32,269 nt of DNA from Streptobacillus notomytis (GTDB lineage Bacteria; Fusobacteriota; Fusobacteriia; Fusobacteriales; Leptotrichiaceae): contig LJRV01000001.1 of assembly GCA_001612575.1 (NCBI GenBank), forward strand, positions 490 through 32,758, written 5' to 3'. This document shows, in pieces, positions 7,076-15,238 of the stretch (within the stretch, counting starts at the first letter, position 1; every line of letters begins with the position of its first letter). The translations under genes and the position numbers were made by a program. Below the pieces are notes generated by a model. It saw only the letters and a program-made list of their open reading frames with translations. It searched no databases and had not been told where the DNA came from.

Positions 7076-7969
7076 ATGAAAAAAATAATATTCAAATTAA
7101 TAATGTTTATTTTATTAGTTAATAATATATCTTTATCAAAAATGAAAATTGGTGTAAGTATGTTACCTTATTATTCTTTTACTAATAATATAGTTGGAAA
7201 TAAAGCTGATGTAATTCAAATTCTTCCAGCCAATGTAGATGTACACGCTTATCAACCATCTCCTGATGAAGTTAAAAAAATTTCAAATTTAGATGTATTA
7301 ATAATTAATGGTACAGGAATAGATAATTATATGTATAACTTAGTTAAAGCATCAAATAACAAAAAACTTGTTATTATTAACTCAAATAAAAATGTTTCAC
7401 TACTACCTATATCAGGTGAACGTGGAAATATAAAATCTGTAAATACTCATACATTTATAGCTATACAAGCAGCTATACAACAAGTAAATACTATAGCAAA
7501 AGAAATAGCTAAATTAGATAAAAAAAATAGTAGTTACTACTTAAAAAATGCAAGAGAGTATAATAAAAAGTTATCAAATATTAAATCAAAGAAAATAAAA
7601 GAACTTTCTGAACTAAGAAAAGGAATTAATCTTACAGTAGCCACAACACATGGTGGTTATGATTATATATTAGGTGAACTAGGAATAAAGGTTGGTGTTG
7701 TAATTGAGCCAAAAAATCATGTCACACCTAGTGCTAACGATTTAAAAATAGCCATAGATTTAATAAAAGAAAATAATATAGATATATTATTTGAATCTGA
7801 TGGTAGTGCATCTCCTTATACTAAAGCCATACAAAAAGAAACAGGTGTAATCGTAGAACAATTATTACATATGACTAATGGTAAATATACTAAAGATGCT
7901 TTTGAAAAAGATATAGAAAAAAATATCAATAGAATAATTAATGCGTTAAGAAAGGTGAAACAAAAATGA
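7076..7969 (+). CDS. ZnuA-like periplasmic metal-binding protein of an ABC importer
   Basis: A 297-residue cluster A-I substrate-binding protein (ZnuA/PsaA family) expected to bind Zn or Mn in the periplasm and hand it to an inner-membrane ABC transporter. A signal peptide covers about residues 1-21, without a lipobox Cys, so it should be soluble in the periplasm as in other Gram-negative ZnuA. Likely metal ligands are His57 (in DVHAYQP), His125 (NTHTF) and His192 (TTHGGYD), with an acidic residue at Glu240 or Asp242. Three His argue for Zn over Mn. The short acidic His loop of E. coli ZnuA is absent. GGAGGT precedes the ATG. No permease or ATPase gene is adjacent; instead a lipoprotein and a barrel protein follow, the first overlapping its stop codon. 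Confidence 0.88.
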   Translation: MKKIIFKLIMFILLVNNISLSKMKIGVSMLPYYSFTNNIVGNKADVIQILPANVDVHAYQPSPDEVKKISNLDVLIINGTGIDNYMYNLVKASNNKKLVIINSNKNVSLLPISGERGNIKSVNTHTFIAIQAAIQQVNTIAKEIAKLDKKNSSYYLKNAREYNKKLSNIKSKKIKELSELRKGINLTVATTHGGYDYILGELGIKVGVVIEPKNHVTPSANDLKIAIDLIKENNIDILFESDGSASPYTKAIQKETGVIVEQLLHMTNGKYTKDAFEKDIEKNINRIINALRKVKQK

Positions 7970-8355
7970 AAAAAACATTAATTTTTACAGCTATAATAGC
8001 TTCTCTAACAAGTTGTTCTACTATTGTTAATGGTTTATATCAACCATTAGATGTTAGATCTGCTTCTGGAAAAGAAATAACAGTTAAAGATGAAAAAGGA
8101 AATATATTAAAAAAAGCTCAAGGAACTTTATTTATTAATTTAAAAAGATTAGATAATGAAACAGGAGTTGGAGCAAAATACTTTATTACTTCAGAAGATA
8201 AAACTGTTGCAATATTACCTAAAACAAATATTTTATCATACCTTATAGGTAATATATTTGTTCCAGGAGGACATTTAATAGATAAATACACTGGAGCAAT
8301 GTTTGATCTTGTTGATGCTGATGGAAATAAATTAAATAGTATAGAATTTAAATAA
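7966..8355 (+). CDS. Small lipoprotein, unknown function
   Basis: A 129-residue protein with a short signal peptide and lipobox LTSC; Cys17 should be lipidated. It begins CSTIVNG, a start common in bacterial envelope lipoproteins. Towards the C-terminus YLIGNIFVPGG with IDKYTGAMFDL resembles the GN-GG-ID-TGAM-L pattern I recall from small envelope lipoproteins, some with PEGA-like repeats; this comparison is from memory. Its ATG overlaps the upstream stop (ATGA), so it is translationally coupled to the metal-binding protein. Outer- or inner-membrane location cannot be settled. It may help anchor or assist the metal-uptake or barrel partner, but that is inference from operon position. Confidence 0.75.
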   Translation: MKKTLIFTAIIASLTSCSTIVNGLYQPLDVRSASGKEITVKDEKGNILKKAQGTLFINLKRLDNETGVGAKYFITSEDKTVAILPKTNILSYLIGNIFVPGGHLIDKYTGAMFDLVDADGNKLNSIEFK

Positions 8356-8369
8356 AGGATGTTGGTGTT

Positions 8370-8930
8370 ATGAAGAAATACGTATCTCTTTTTATATTAT
8401 CTTGTATCATATCTTTCTCTAGTACAGAAGTTACTATACTTGCCCAAGGAGGGTTAGGTGGATTTCAAGCTAATAATGTTAATAGTAATTCTATTGTGAA
8501 TGCTGGAGTACATATTTCATTGGGAAAAGTTATGAAATTAAAAAATGGAAGATTAAATGTTAATCTTGGTACAGGACTTGAAGGTGGAATTAACAAAATG
8601 GTTGAATTTAATAAAAATAAAGCCATACAAGCTTCTAGTGCAGATGTTAAACAAGACAATACAGATTATAAAAAAGAACTAGAAAAATTTCATCTATATA
8701 TCTCTCCTTTTATATTCACTGAGCTTAATGGAGAAGTTAGAGAAAATATAAAATTATATACAGGAGCTTCTATAGGTACTTTCCACTATATTATAGCTAA
8801 TAAATCTATTACTAAATTTTCTATAAAAGCAAAATTTGGTACTATATTTAAAGGTAATTTCACTAGTGAAATTTCTATAGGATATCCTCAATATGTAACT
8901 CTAAGTCTGGGATCAAAATTTAATTTTTAA
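8370..8930 (+). CDS. Outer-membrane beta-barrel protein, distant relative of the array proteins
   Basis: A 186-residue secreted protein with a signal peptide of about residues 1-18 (ending near SFSS). Amphipathic strands run to a C-terminal LGSKFNF, a typical outer-membrane assembly signal with terminal Phe. The block ENIKLYTGASIGT resembles DNIKVYTGIEIGTG in the array at 674-3024, so it is probably a diverged member of that superfamily, but the GPRYR start block is missing. It lies 14 bases after the lipoprotein and ends the operon. Whether it takes part in metal uptake is unknown. Confidence 0.75.
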   Translation: MKKYVSLFILSCIISFSSTEVTILAQGGLGGFQANNVNSNSIVNAGVHISLGKVMKLKNGRLNVNLGTGLEGGINKMVEFNKNKAIQASSADVKQDNTDYKKELEKFHLYISPFIFTELNGEVRENIKLYTGASIGTFHYIIANKSITKFSIKAKFGTIFKGNFTSEISIGYPQYVTLSLGSKFNF

Positions 8931-8940
8931 GGATTAAATA

Positions 8941-8975
8941 AAAAAGAATTTCTAAAATTTAGAAATTCTTTTTTT
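8941..8975. terminator. Bidirectional terminator between the metal-binding operon and thiN
   Basis: A long AT-rich inverted repeat (AAAAAGAATTTCTAA with TTAGAAATTCTTTTT) has A at its left and T at its right, so it can act on both strands. It lies between the convergent barrel gene (plus) and thiN (minus), overlapping the thiN stop codon. Confidence 0.85.
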
Positions 8976-9642
8976 ATATCTCAACTACTATTAACATATC
9001 ACCTTTTTCAGCACTAATACTTGCTATGTCTTCTTTAATAATATTGCTAACTAAAGACATATTCCTTGAAACATCTTTATTTTCCAAATTATATACAAAG
9101 CCCTCAAGAGTTAATCCCTTTATATCTGAAAGTGGTATTAATGAAAATTTCTTATTTACTTTTCCTAATATTTTCTCTTCTTTATCTACATAATATATTA
9201 ATTCATTATTATGTGTAACATATTTCATATTCTTATTATTTGCTAATAATTTAGCATTAGCTATAGACATATCTATTCTTCCACCTGTAGCACCAAAAAC
9301 AAGTACATCCTTATTTTGATAAAAATCTATCTCATCTTTTTCAAATCTACTATTCATACAAACATTTTCTATAGAACAAATATGTATTAAAGCTATAGAA
9401 AAATCTGTATAATCTTTATCACTTGAGTAATCATAAATCTTGACATTTTTTGATTTATAGTAATCTAAAACTTCTAAATCAACAGAATCTAAGTCTCCAA
9501 CTATAACGTGAGGAACTATACCTTGCTTGTATGCAAAGTTAGCTCCTCCATCTGCGCAATATATTATTCTATCTTTTATCAATTTGAAATGATAATCATT
9601 AAATTCAGGATATTCTCCATTTAAAAATACACAATATTTCAT
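8974..9642 (-). CDS. thiN: Thiamine pyrophosphokinase
   Basis: A 222-residue cytoplasmic enzyme that transfers pyrophosphate from ATP to thiamine, giving the cofactor thiamine diphosphate. Motifs visible in order are ADGGAN near residue 31, GDLDS near 50, DKDYTD near 75 for Mg-ATP binding, and GATGGRIDMSIAN near 117, followed by the smaller thiamine-binding beta domain. The length is normal. Its ATG overlaps the pheT stop by one base, so it is translationally coupled to pheT at the end of the gyrB-led operon. No other thiamine gene is present, which fits a salvage role. Confidence 0.92.
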   Translation of the reverse strand: MKYCVFLNGEYPEFNDYHFKLIKDRIIYCADGGANFAYKQGIVPHVIVGDLDSVDLEVLDYYKSKNVKIYDYSSDKDYTDFSIALIHICSIENVCMNSRFEKDEIDFYQNKDVLVFGATGGRIDMSIANAKLLANNKNMKYVTHNNELIYYVDKEEKILGKVNKKFSLIPLSDIKGLTLEGFVYNLENKDVSRNMSLVSNIIKEDIASISAEKGDMLIVVEI

Positions 9643-12062
9643 TATACTCTTAATGTAGCTCCAAATTCTTTAGTTAATTTATTAATAATCTTATTAATAA
9701 CATCATTTATTTCTTTTTCTTCTAAAGTTTTATTATCATCTCTCATAACTATACTAATAGCTACAGACTTACATCCCTTTTCTATCCCAATACCTTGATA
9801 TATATCAAATAGTTCTACTTTTTCTATTAAATTATCAGCTTTTTCTATAGTTTTTAACATTTCTCCTACTAATATATTTTCTTTTACAACTAATGCAATA
9901 TCCCTTGGAACTGATTGATACTTACTTAACCCTTTATATCTCGTATTTTTTGAAATGTATTTTTTAATTAAATCTAAATATATTTCAGCATAAAGTATAT
10001 CATTTTTTTCCACATCCATGTTTTCTAATACATCTGGATGTAATTGTCCATAACTTGCAATAAGTTCTCTTCCTACAAATACATCTACACTTCTTCCAGG
10101 ATGATATGCTCTATTTTCACTTCTTCTAATTTGATATTTACTAAATCCAAGTTTTTCAAATGCAGCTTCTACTACAGCTTTTAAATCATAAAAATCATAA
10201 TTTTCTGGTTTTGCATTCCATATATTTTTAACTTTACTTCCAGATAAGATTAATGCTAAAGTTTCCTTTTCAAAAACTTGCATTCCATCTATATTAACCA
10301 TGTTTTCATCTTCTTTATTTACCACTTCTTTAGTAAATCTTTTACTTACTTCAAAAAATCTAATATCACTCGCTCCCCTATTTATATTATCCCTTACATT
10401 TTTAATAAGAGAATACATTAATGTAGGTCTTAAAATACTAAATTCTTCTACTATAGGATTTTTAATTTCTATAATATTTTCACTAGAAATCTCAAATAAT
10501 ATTTTCTCTAATGCATTCTTAGGTATAAAGCTATAATTAATAACCTCTCTCATACCTAAATTAGATATAAGTTTTTTAATATCTGTTACAAATTTAGTAG
10601 TATCTTTCAATCTTTCTTTTGTAAGTTTTACTGAAGGCATTACATTTTCTATACTATCAAATCCTACCATACGTATTACTTCTTCAAAATAGTCAAACTG
10701 ATTAATTAAATCCTGTCTATGAGTTGGAGATATAAGTAATAAGTCTTCTCCCTTATCTTCAACTTTAATTTCTAGTTTTTCAAATATATCTAATATTTTA
10801 TCTTTTTCTATTTCTTTACCTATAAATCTATATAATCTTGGAAGTGATAACTTCGTAGTTTTAACTTCAGGTTTAACTGGGTAATTATCATTAATATTAC
10901 ATACTTTTCCACCAGCTATTTCTTTTACTAAAGCAGTAATTCTATCCATTACATATTTCATATTTTCTGTATTTACAGCTCTTTCAAATCTGTATGCAGA
11001 TTCTGTTGAAAGTGCAAATTTTCTATTAGTTTTTCTAACCATGATATTATCAAAATGTGCAACTTCTATTAAAATATCTGTACTATTTTCATCAACTTCA
11101 ACATCAGTTCCACCCATAACACCAGCAAGTGCTACAACTTTTTCACCATTAGTTATTACTATATCATCACTATTAAGAATTCTTTCTTTTTTATCAAGAG
11201 TTATAAATTTTTCATCATTTTTTGCTCTAGAAACTGTTATTTTCTTTGAATTAAATTTATTAAAGTCAAAAATATGATTAGGTTGATTACTCTCAAGCAT
11301 TACATAATTTGATATATCAACTATATTATTAATACTTCTAATACCAACTGCTTCTAATCTATTTTTTAACCATTCAGGACTTTTCCCTACCTTAACACCT
11401 TTAATAACCCTTGATAAATATCTATTAGATAATCCTTTTTCTATCGATATTTCCATATCTTCTTTATCTTCAACAATCACATTTACTTCTGGTAATTTTA
11501 ATTTTTTAGAATAATATGCAGCAAGTTCTCTAGCTATCCCTATATGAGATAAACAATCAGGTCTATTTGGTGTTATTTCAAGTTCAAATATTACATCATC
11601 TAAACCTAAATATTTATTCATAGGTATACCAAGTTTTGTATCTTGTGGTAATATCATTATTCCAGCATTATTTTTACCTATTTTAAGCTCAACTTCAGAG
11701 CAAAGCATTCCATTTGATTCTTCTCCTCTAATTTTAGCTTTTTTAATCACAAAACCTTTTTCAAGTTCAGCTCCAATTTGAGCCATAGCAACTATATCTC
11801 CAACCTTATGATTAGTAGCTCCACATAATACTTGTTCTACTTTTTCTCCATTATCAACCTGACATATACTAATATGATCAGAGTTAGGATGTGCTATCTT
11901 TTCTAAAATTTTAGCTGTTAAAACCTTAGTTAAGTGTTCTCCTTGTTTTTCTATTTTTTCTACTTCTTGTCCTATCATAGTTAAGGCATTTTCTAGCTCT
12001 TTTATATCTATATTCTTATCAAGATCTATATATTCCCTTAACCAATTTAATGAAATTAACAT
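9642..12062 (-). CDS. pheT: Phenylalanyl-tRNA synthetase beta subunit
   Basis: An 806-residue subunit of the alpha2-beta2 enzyme that charges tRNA-Phe in the cytoplasm. An N-terminal helical piece is followed by an EMAP/OB-type tRNA-binding domain at about 40-150 (containing HPNSDH and CGATNH). The B3/B4 editing region (about 210-380) and the B5 domain (about 400-470, with FEEVIRMVGFD after it) come next. A catalytic-like core follows, and a C-terminal ferredoxin-like anticodon-binding domain at about 712-806 (beginning YQSVPRDIA). The domain set and length are complete. It starts 11 bases after pheS and overlaps thiN by one base. Confidence 0.97.
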   Translation of the reverse strand: MLISLNWLREYIDLDKNIDIKELENALTMIGQEVEKIEKQGEHLTKVLTAKILEKIAHPNSDHISICQVDNGEKVEQVLCGATNHKVGDIVAMAQIGAELEKGFVIKKAKIRGEESNGMLCSEVELKIGKNNAGIMILPQDTKLGIPMNKYLGLDDVIFELEITPNRPDCLSHIGIARELAAYYSKKLKLPEVNVIVEDKEDMEISIEKGLSNRYLSRVIKGVKVGKSPEWLKNRLEAVGIRSINNIVDISNYVMLESNQPNHIFDFNKFNSKKITVSRAKNDEKFITLDKKERILNSDDIVITNGEKVVALAGVMGGTDVEVDENSTDILIEVAHFDNIMVRKTNRKFALSTESAYRFERAVNTENMKYVMDRITALVKEIAGGKVCNINDNYPVKPEVKTTKLSLPRLYRFIGKEIEKDKILDIFEKLEIKVEDKGEDLLLISPTHRQDLINQFDYFEEVIRMVGFDSIENVMPSVKLTKERLKDTTKFVTDIKKLISNLGMREVINYSFIPKNALEKILFEISSENIIEIKNPIVEEFSILRPTLMYSLIKNVRDNINRGASDIRFFEVSKRFTKEVVNKEDENMVNIDGMQVFEKETLALILSGSKVKNIWNAKPENYDFYDLKAVVEAAFEKLGFSKYQIRRSENRAYHPGRSVDVFVGRELIASYGQLHPDVLENMDVEKNDILYAEIYLDLIKKYISKNTRYKGLSKYQSVPRDIALVVKENILVGEMLKTIEKADNLIEKVELFDIYQGIGIEKGCKSVAISIVMRDDNKTLEEKEINDVINKIINKLTKEFGATLRV

Positions 12063-12073
12063 ATTTCCTCCAC

Positions 12074-13090
12074 CTAAAATTGTTCTAAAAATCTAATATC
12101 ATTTTCAAAGAATGCTCTTAAATCATCTATACCATATTTAAGCATAGTTATTCTTTCTACTCCAAGTCCAAAGGCAAAACCTTGATAAATTTCTCCATCT
12201 ATTCCAGCAGCTTCTAGAACTTTAATATTTACCATACCTGAACCTAATATTTCTAGCCAACCTGTATTTTTACATAATCTACAACCTTTTCCTCTACAAA
12301 CACCACATTCTACGTCCATTTCTGCACTTGGTTCAGTAAAAGGGAAAAAGTGTGGTCTAAATCTTACATTTCTATCTGCACCAAATATTCTTTGTACTAT
12401 ACTTTCAAGTGTTGCTTTGAAATTAGAAAAGCTAACATCTTCTCCTATCATTAGACCTTCTACTTGATGAAACATAGGTGTATGTGAAACATCATAATCT
12501 GGTCTATATACTTTACCTATAGAAATCATTTTAAATGGTGGTTTATGTTCTTTCATATATCTAATTTGTACTGGAGATGTCTGAGTTCTTAAAATCACAT
12601 CTTCTGTTATATAGAAAGTATCAGTTAATTCTCTTGACGGATGTGTTTTAGGTATATTTAAAGCATCAAAATTTAAGTAAGTACTCTCAACTTCAGGCCC
12701 ATCTACTATGTCAAATCCCATTTCACTAACTATTTCTTTAATTTCAAACAAAGTTTTAGTTAAAGGCTGTAAACTAGATTTTTCTAAAGATTTTCCTGGT
12801 AATGAAATATCTAATGTTTCAGATTCTAATTTAATTTTTTTAGCTTCTTCTCTTAATTTTAATAATTTTTCATCAAATTTTTCTTGCAATTCAGTTTTAA
12901 CTTCATTGGCAATTGCTCCAAATTCTCTTCTTTTTTCAGCTATAATATTTCCCATTTCCTTCATTATAGCTGTAAATTCTCCTTTTTTACCTAAATATTT
13001 TATCTTCATATCATTAAAATCTTGAATAGAATCTAATTTTTCTATATCTGATAGTGCTTTTTCTTTTATCAGCTTTAATTTTTCTAACAT
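12074..13090 (-). CDS. pheS: Phenylalanyl-tRNA synthetase alpha subunit
   Basis: The 338-residue catalytic subunit of phenylalanyl-tRNA synthetase. An N-terminal coiled-coil arm (about 1-95) that contacts tRNA precedes the class II core: HPSRELTDTFY near 150, LRTQTSPVQIR near 168, FRPHFFPFTEPSAE near 245, and motif 3 GLGVERITML near 308. A four-Cys cluster, Cys262, Cys265, Cys270 and Cys273, forms a CxxC-x4-CxxC knuckle where E. coli has no such Cys; related knuckles occur in PheS of some other phyla. Ala306 in the GFAFGLG stretch lies in the phenylalanine-binding region. It is coupled to pheT. Confidence 0.97.
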   Translation of the reverse strand: MLEKLKLIKEKALSDIEKLDSIQDFNDMKIKYLGKKGEFTAIMKEMGNIIAEKRREFGAIANEVKTELQEKFDEKLLKLREEAKKIKLESETLDISLPGKSLEKSSLQPLTKTLFEIKEIVSEMGFDIVDGPEVESTYLNFDALNIPKTHPSRELTDTFYITEDVILRTQTSPVQIRYMKEHKPPFKMISIGKVYRPDYDVSHTPMFHQVEGLMIGEDVSFSNFKATLESIVQRIFGADRNVRFRPHFFPFTEPSAEMDVECGVCRGKGCRLCKNTGWLEILGSGMVNIKVLEAAGIDGEIYQGFAFGLGVERITMLKYGIDDLRAFFENDIRFLEQF

Positions 13091-13101
13091 TTTTCCTCCA
13101 A

Positions 13102-14430
13102 CTACTTAACCTTTTCTACTTTATTTTCTTTCAAGTTTTTTATTAAATTCTCAACATCTTTTGTTAACTTTATTCCTTCTTTTAAATTTAAACCTTCTAA
13201 ACCAACTATTTCATCATTATTTCTATACATTACACCTAAATATATTAATTTATATATCTCATCATTTTCTTCAAATTTAACTATGTCACTAAAACTTAAT
13301 TCTGCATATCTAATTTTTTGAATCAAGTAATATTCTACATTACCATCTATGGCTTTTCCTTCATATATTCCTGTAATTTCATCACTAATACTATGTTTAG
13401 AATATCTTTCATCATATTTAGATAAGTATTTAAATAAAGATTTTATATTTATTTCATCTATAGATTTAACAATTTTAGGAACTGTTTTAATAACTATTTT
13501 ATCTTCTATTTTACCTGTTTTAAGATTTAAAAATTCTTTAACTTCTGCATTAAAACTAACCTTAATTTCTCTAGTTTCTCCTTCTTTTAATTCTTCAGTT
13601 CCTCTTTCAACTTCATAATTTACTCCGTTTAAATAAAGGTTTCTAAAATTAGGGTCAAGATTTTTTTGATTAACTTTTCTCATATTAACGCTACCAAAAA
13701 GATATATTTTATCATTTTTATGCTTATAGTTTGTAATCATATATTCAAATGGTTTAAATATCTTATTATCATATTTAATGTATATATTCCATGAAACTAA
13801 AAAAGAAATTAATAACATACATAAAACAAATGTTGATATATTTAATTTTTTCCATATAGCCTCATCTTTCTTACCTATCAATGTTCTTACATTTAAAATT
13901 ACTGCAAGTATTGTAGATACAAATATTATTATAGTTAAAATATGTATTATATACTTAACATCTAAGATATATTGTATTCTACCCATTAGGTAAAGTGCAT
14001 AAGGTAAGCCTTGCTCATATTGTTTTTCTGTTATACTCTTTAATGCATAAAATAAATCTTTAGTAATATATACATAATAAACTGCAGCTGTAATTGCAAC
14101 CCATATCATTATAGTTGATTCTTTAAGTAATTTATCATACTGTTTTTTTACAATTCTAAAAATTACAAAACATGCAAAAGTAATTAATAGTAATAGTAAG
14201 AAAGTTCTGTAAATAGTTGCTAACACTTCCAAAGCTTTTAAATCTTCTGTCATAACAGAAAGCTTTTTAACTAAAGTTACAAAATCCGTTTGATTTGTAA
14301 TTTTACCCCTTAGTTTATAGAAAATATCCCCAACCTTTGCCATTAATAGTATCTTTATTAATAAACAAAATGATAACAGCCATAACATAACTGTTTCAAA
14401 TATCTTACGTGGCTTTATTAAACTATTCAT
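13102..14430 (-). CDS. Polytopic membrane protein, unknown function
   Basis: I do not recognise this 442-residue protein. Five hydrophobic segments can be seen at about 12-32, 72-93, 105-123, 158-180 and 197-217. A long hydrophilic part of about 225 residues follows (218-442), rich in Lys, Glu and beta-prone stretches. With five membrane spans the two ends should lie on opposite sides of the inner membrane. The gene sits 30 bases after the UspA-like gene and 11 bases before pheS, so it is firmly inside the gyrB-thiN operon. Nothing in the sequence suggests catalytic activity. It could be a lineage-specific envelope protein. Confidence 0.75.
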   Translation of the reverse strand: MNSLIKPRKIFETVMLWLLSFCLLIKILLMAKVGDIFYKLRGKITNQTDFVTLVKKLSVMTEDLKALEVLATIYRTFLLLLLITFACFVIFRIVKKQYDKLLKESTIMIWVAITAAVYYVYITKDLFYALKSITEKQYEQGLPYALYLMGRIQYILDVKYIIHILTIIIFVSTILAVILNVRTLIGKKDEAIWKKLNISTFVLCMLLISFLVSWNIYIKYDNKIFKPFEYMITNYKHKNDKIYLFGSVNMRKVNQKNLDPNFRNLYLNGVNYEVERGTEELKEGETREIKVSFNAEVKEFLNLKTGKIEDKIVIKTVPKIVKSIDEINIKSLFKYLSKYDERYSKHSISDEITGIYEGKAIDGNVEYYLIQKIRYAELSFSDIVKFEENDEIYKLIYLGVMYRNNDEIVGLEGLNLKEGIKLTKDVENLIKNLKENKVEKVK

Positions 14431-14460
14431 ATATTTCCTCCCTTATTTTTAGTATTTTCA

Positions 14461-15225
14461 TTAACCCATATATATAGGAGTTTCAGTTTTTTCAAATACT
14501 TTTAATCCAACCTGACCTGTTAATCTTTCAAATATTATTGAATATTTTAAAACTCCCATTAAAATTAGGTCATATTTAGGTACCTCTGATAATATTATAG
14601 AAACTTCATCTCCAGTTTTATCTATAATATTACATTTAGATCCAAACCTTTCAGTTAATCTATTCTTATCTTCAACATTTACTCTTAAAACATCTATATC
14701 TTGTACACCAAATGTACTAAAGTAATCATATACTGTTCTATTTACCATAAATCCACCATCATTTAACATAAGTACTTTATCAAATGAATATTCTCTATCT
14801 GTTATTGAAAGTATCAACATAGGTTTGTAATGTTGTTTAAGTAAAGAATGTAAATTATCACTTATAGTTCCATTTTCCGTCCTACAAACTACTAATAAAT
14901 CATAAGCTTTTAATTCTTCCATAGCTACTTCTACTATTTCACCATCTAATGAATATATTTTCCTGAAATTACCTTTAGATATTTTTTCTTTGTATTTATC
15001 AAATACATCATCTTCAAGTTTTAAATAGTCTTCTATCAATAGATTTGTATTAGCACTTACCCCCATTCCTTGTATAGTTAATGGGAAGATATCATATTTT
15101 CTGATATCTTTAATGTACACTACATCTTTTTCTATATGTGGATATTTCTCATCTAAAGATTTAGATAATTTTAAAAACTCGTTAATCTCTGCCTCATTTG
15201 TAAGTAAAAACAAGAATCTTTTCAT
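14461..15225 (-). CDS. UspA-like two-part stress protein (putative)
   Basis: A 254-residue cytoplasmic protein. The ATG at 15223-15225 is chosen over an in-frame TTG 24 bases earlier that lies inside gyrA, because AGGAG overlapping the gyrA stop serves the ATG. The C-terminal part (about 135-254) has the alternating strand and helix pattern of the universal stress protein fold, ending in YDLILMGVLKYS then a segment before TPIYMG, comparable to the family's DLIVMG end. The classic glycine-rich ATP-binding motif is degenerate. The N-terminal half resembles a second, more diverged copy. Function and nucleotide binding are uncertain. Confidence 0.6.
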   Translation of the reverse strand: MKRFLFLLTNEAEINEFLKLSKSLDEKYPHIEKDVVYIKDIRKYDIFPLTIQGMGVSANTNLLIEDYLKLEDDVFDKYKEKISKGNFRKIYSLDGEIVEVAMEELKAYDLLVVCRTENGTISDNLHSLLKQHYKPMLILSITDREYSFDKVLMLNDGGFMVNRTVYDYFSTFGVQDIDVLRVNVEDKNRLTERFGSKCNIIDKTGDEVSIILSEVPKYDLILMGVLKYSIIFERLTGQVGLKVFEKTETPIYMG

Positions 15226-15238
15226 AATTATACCACTC

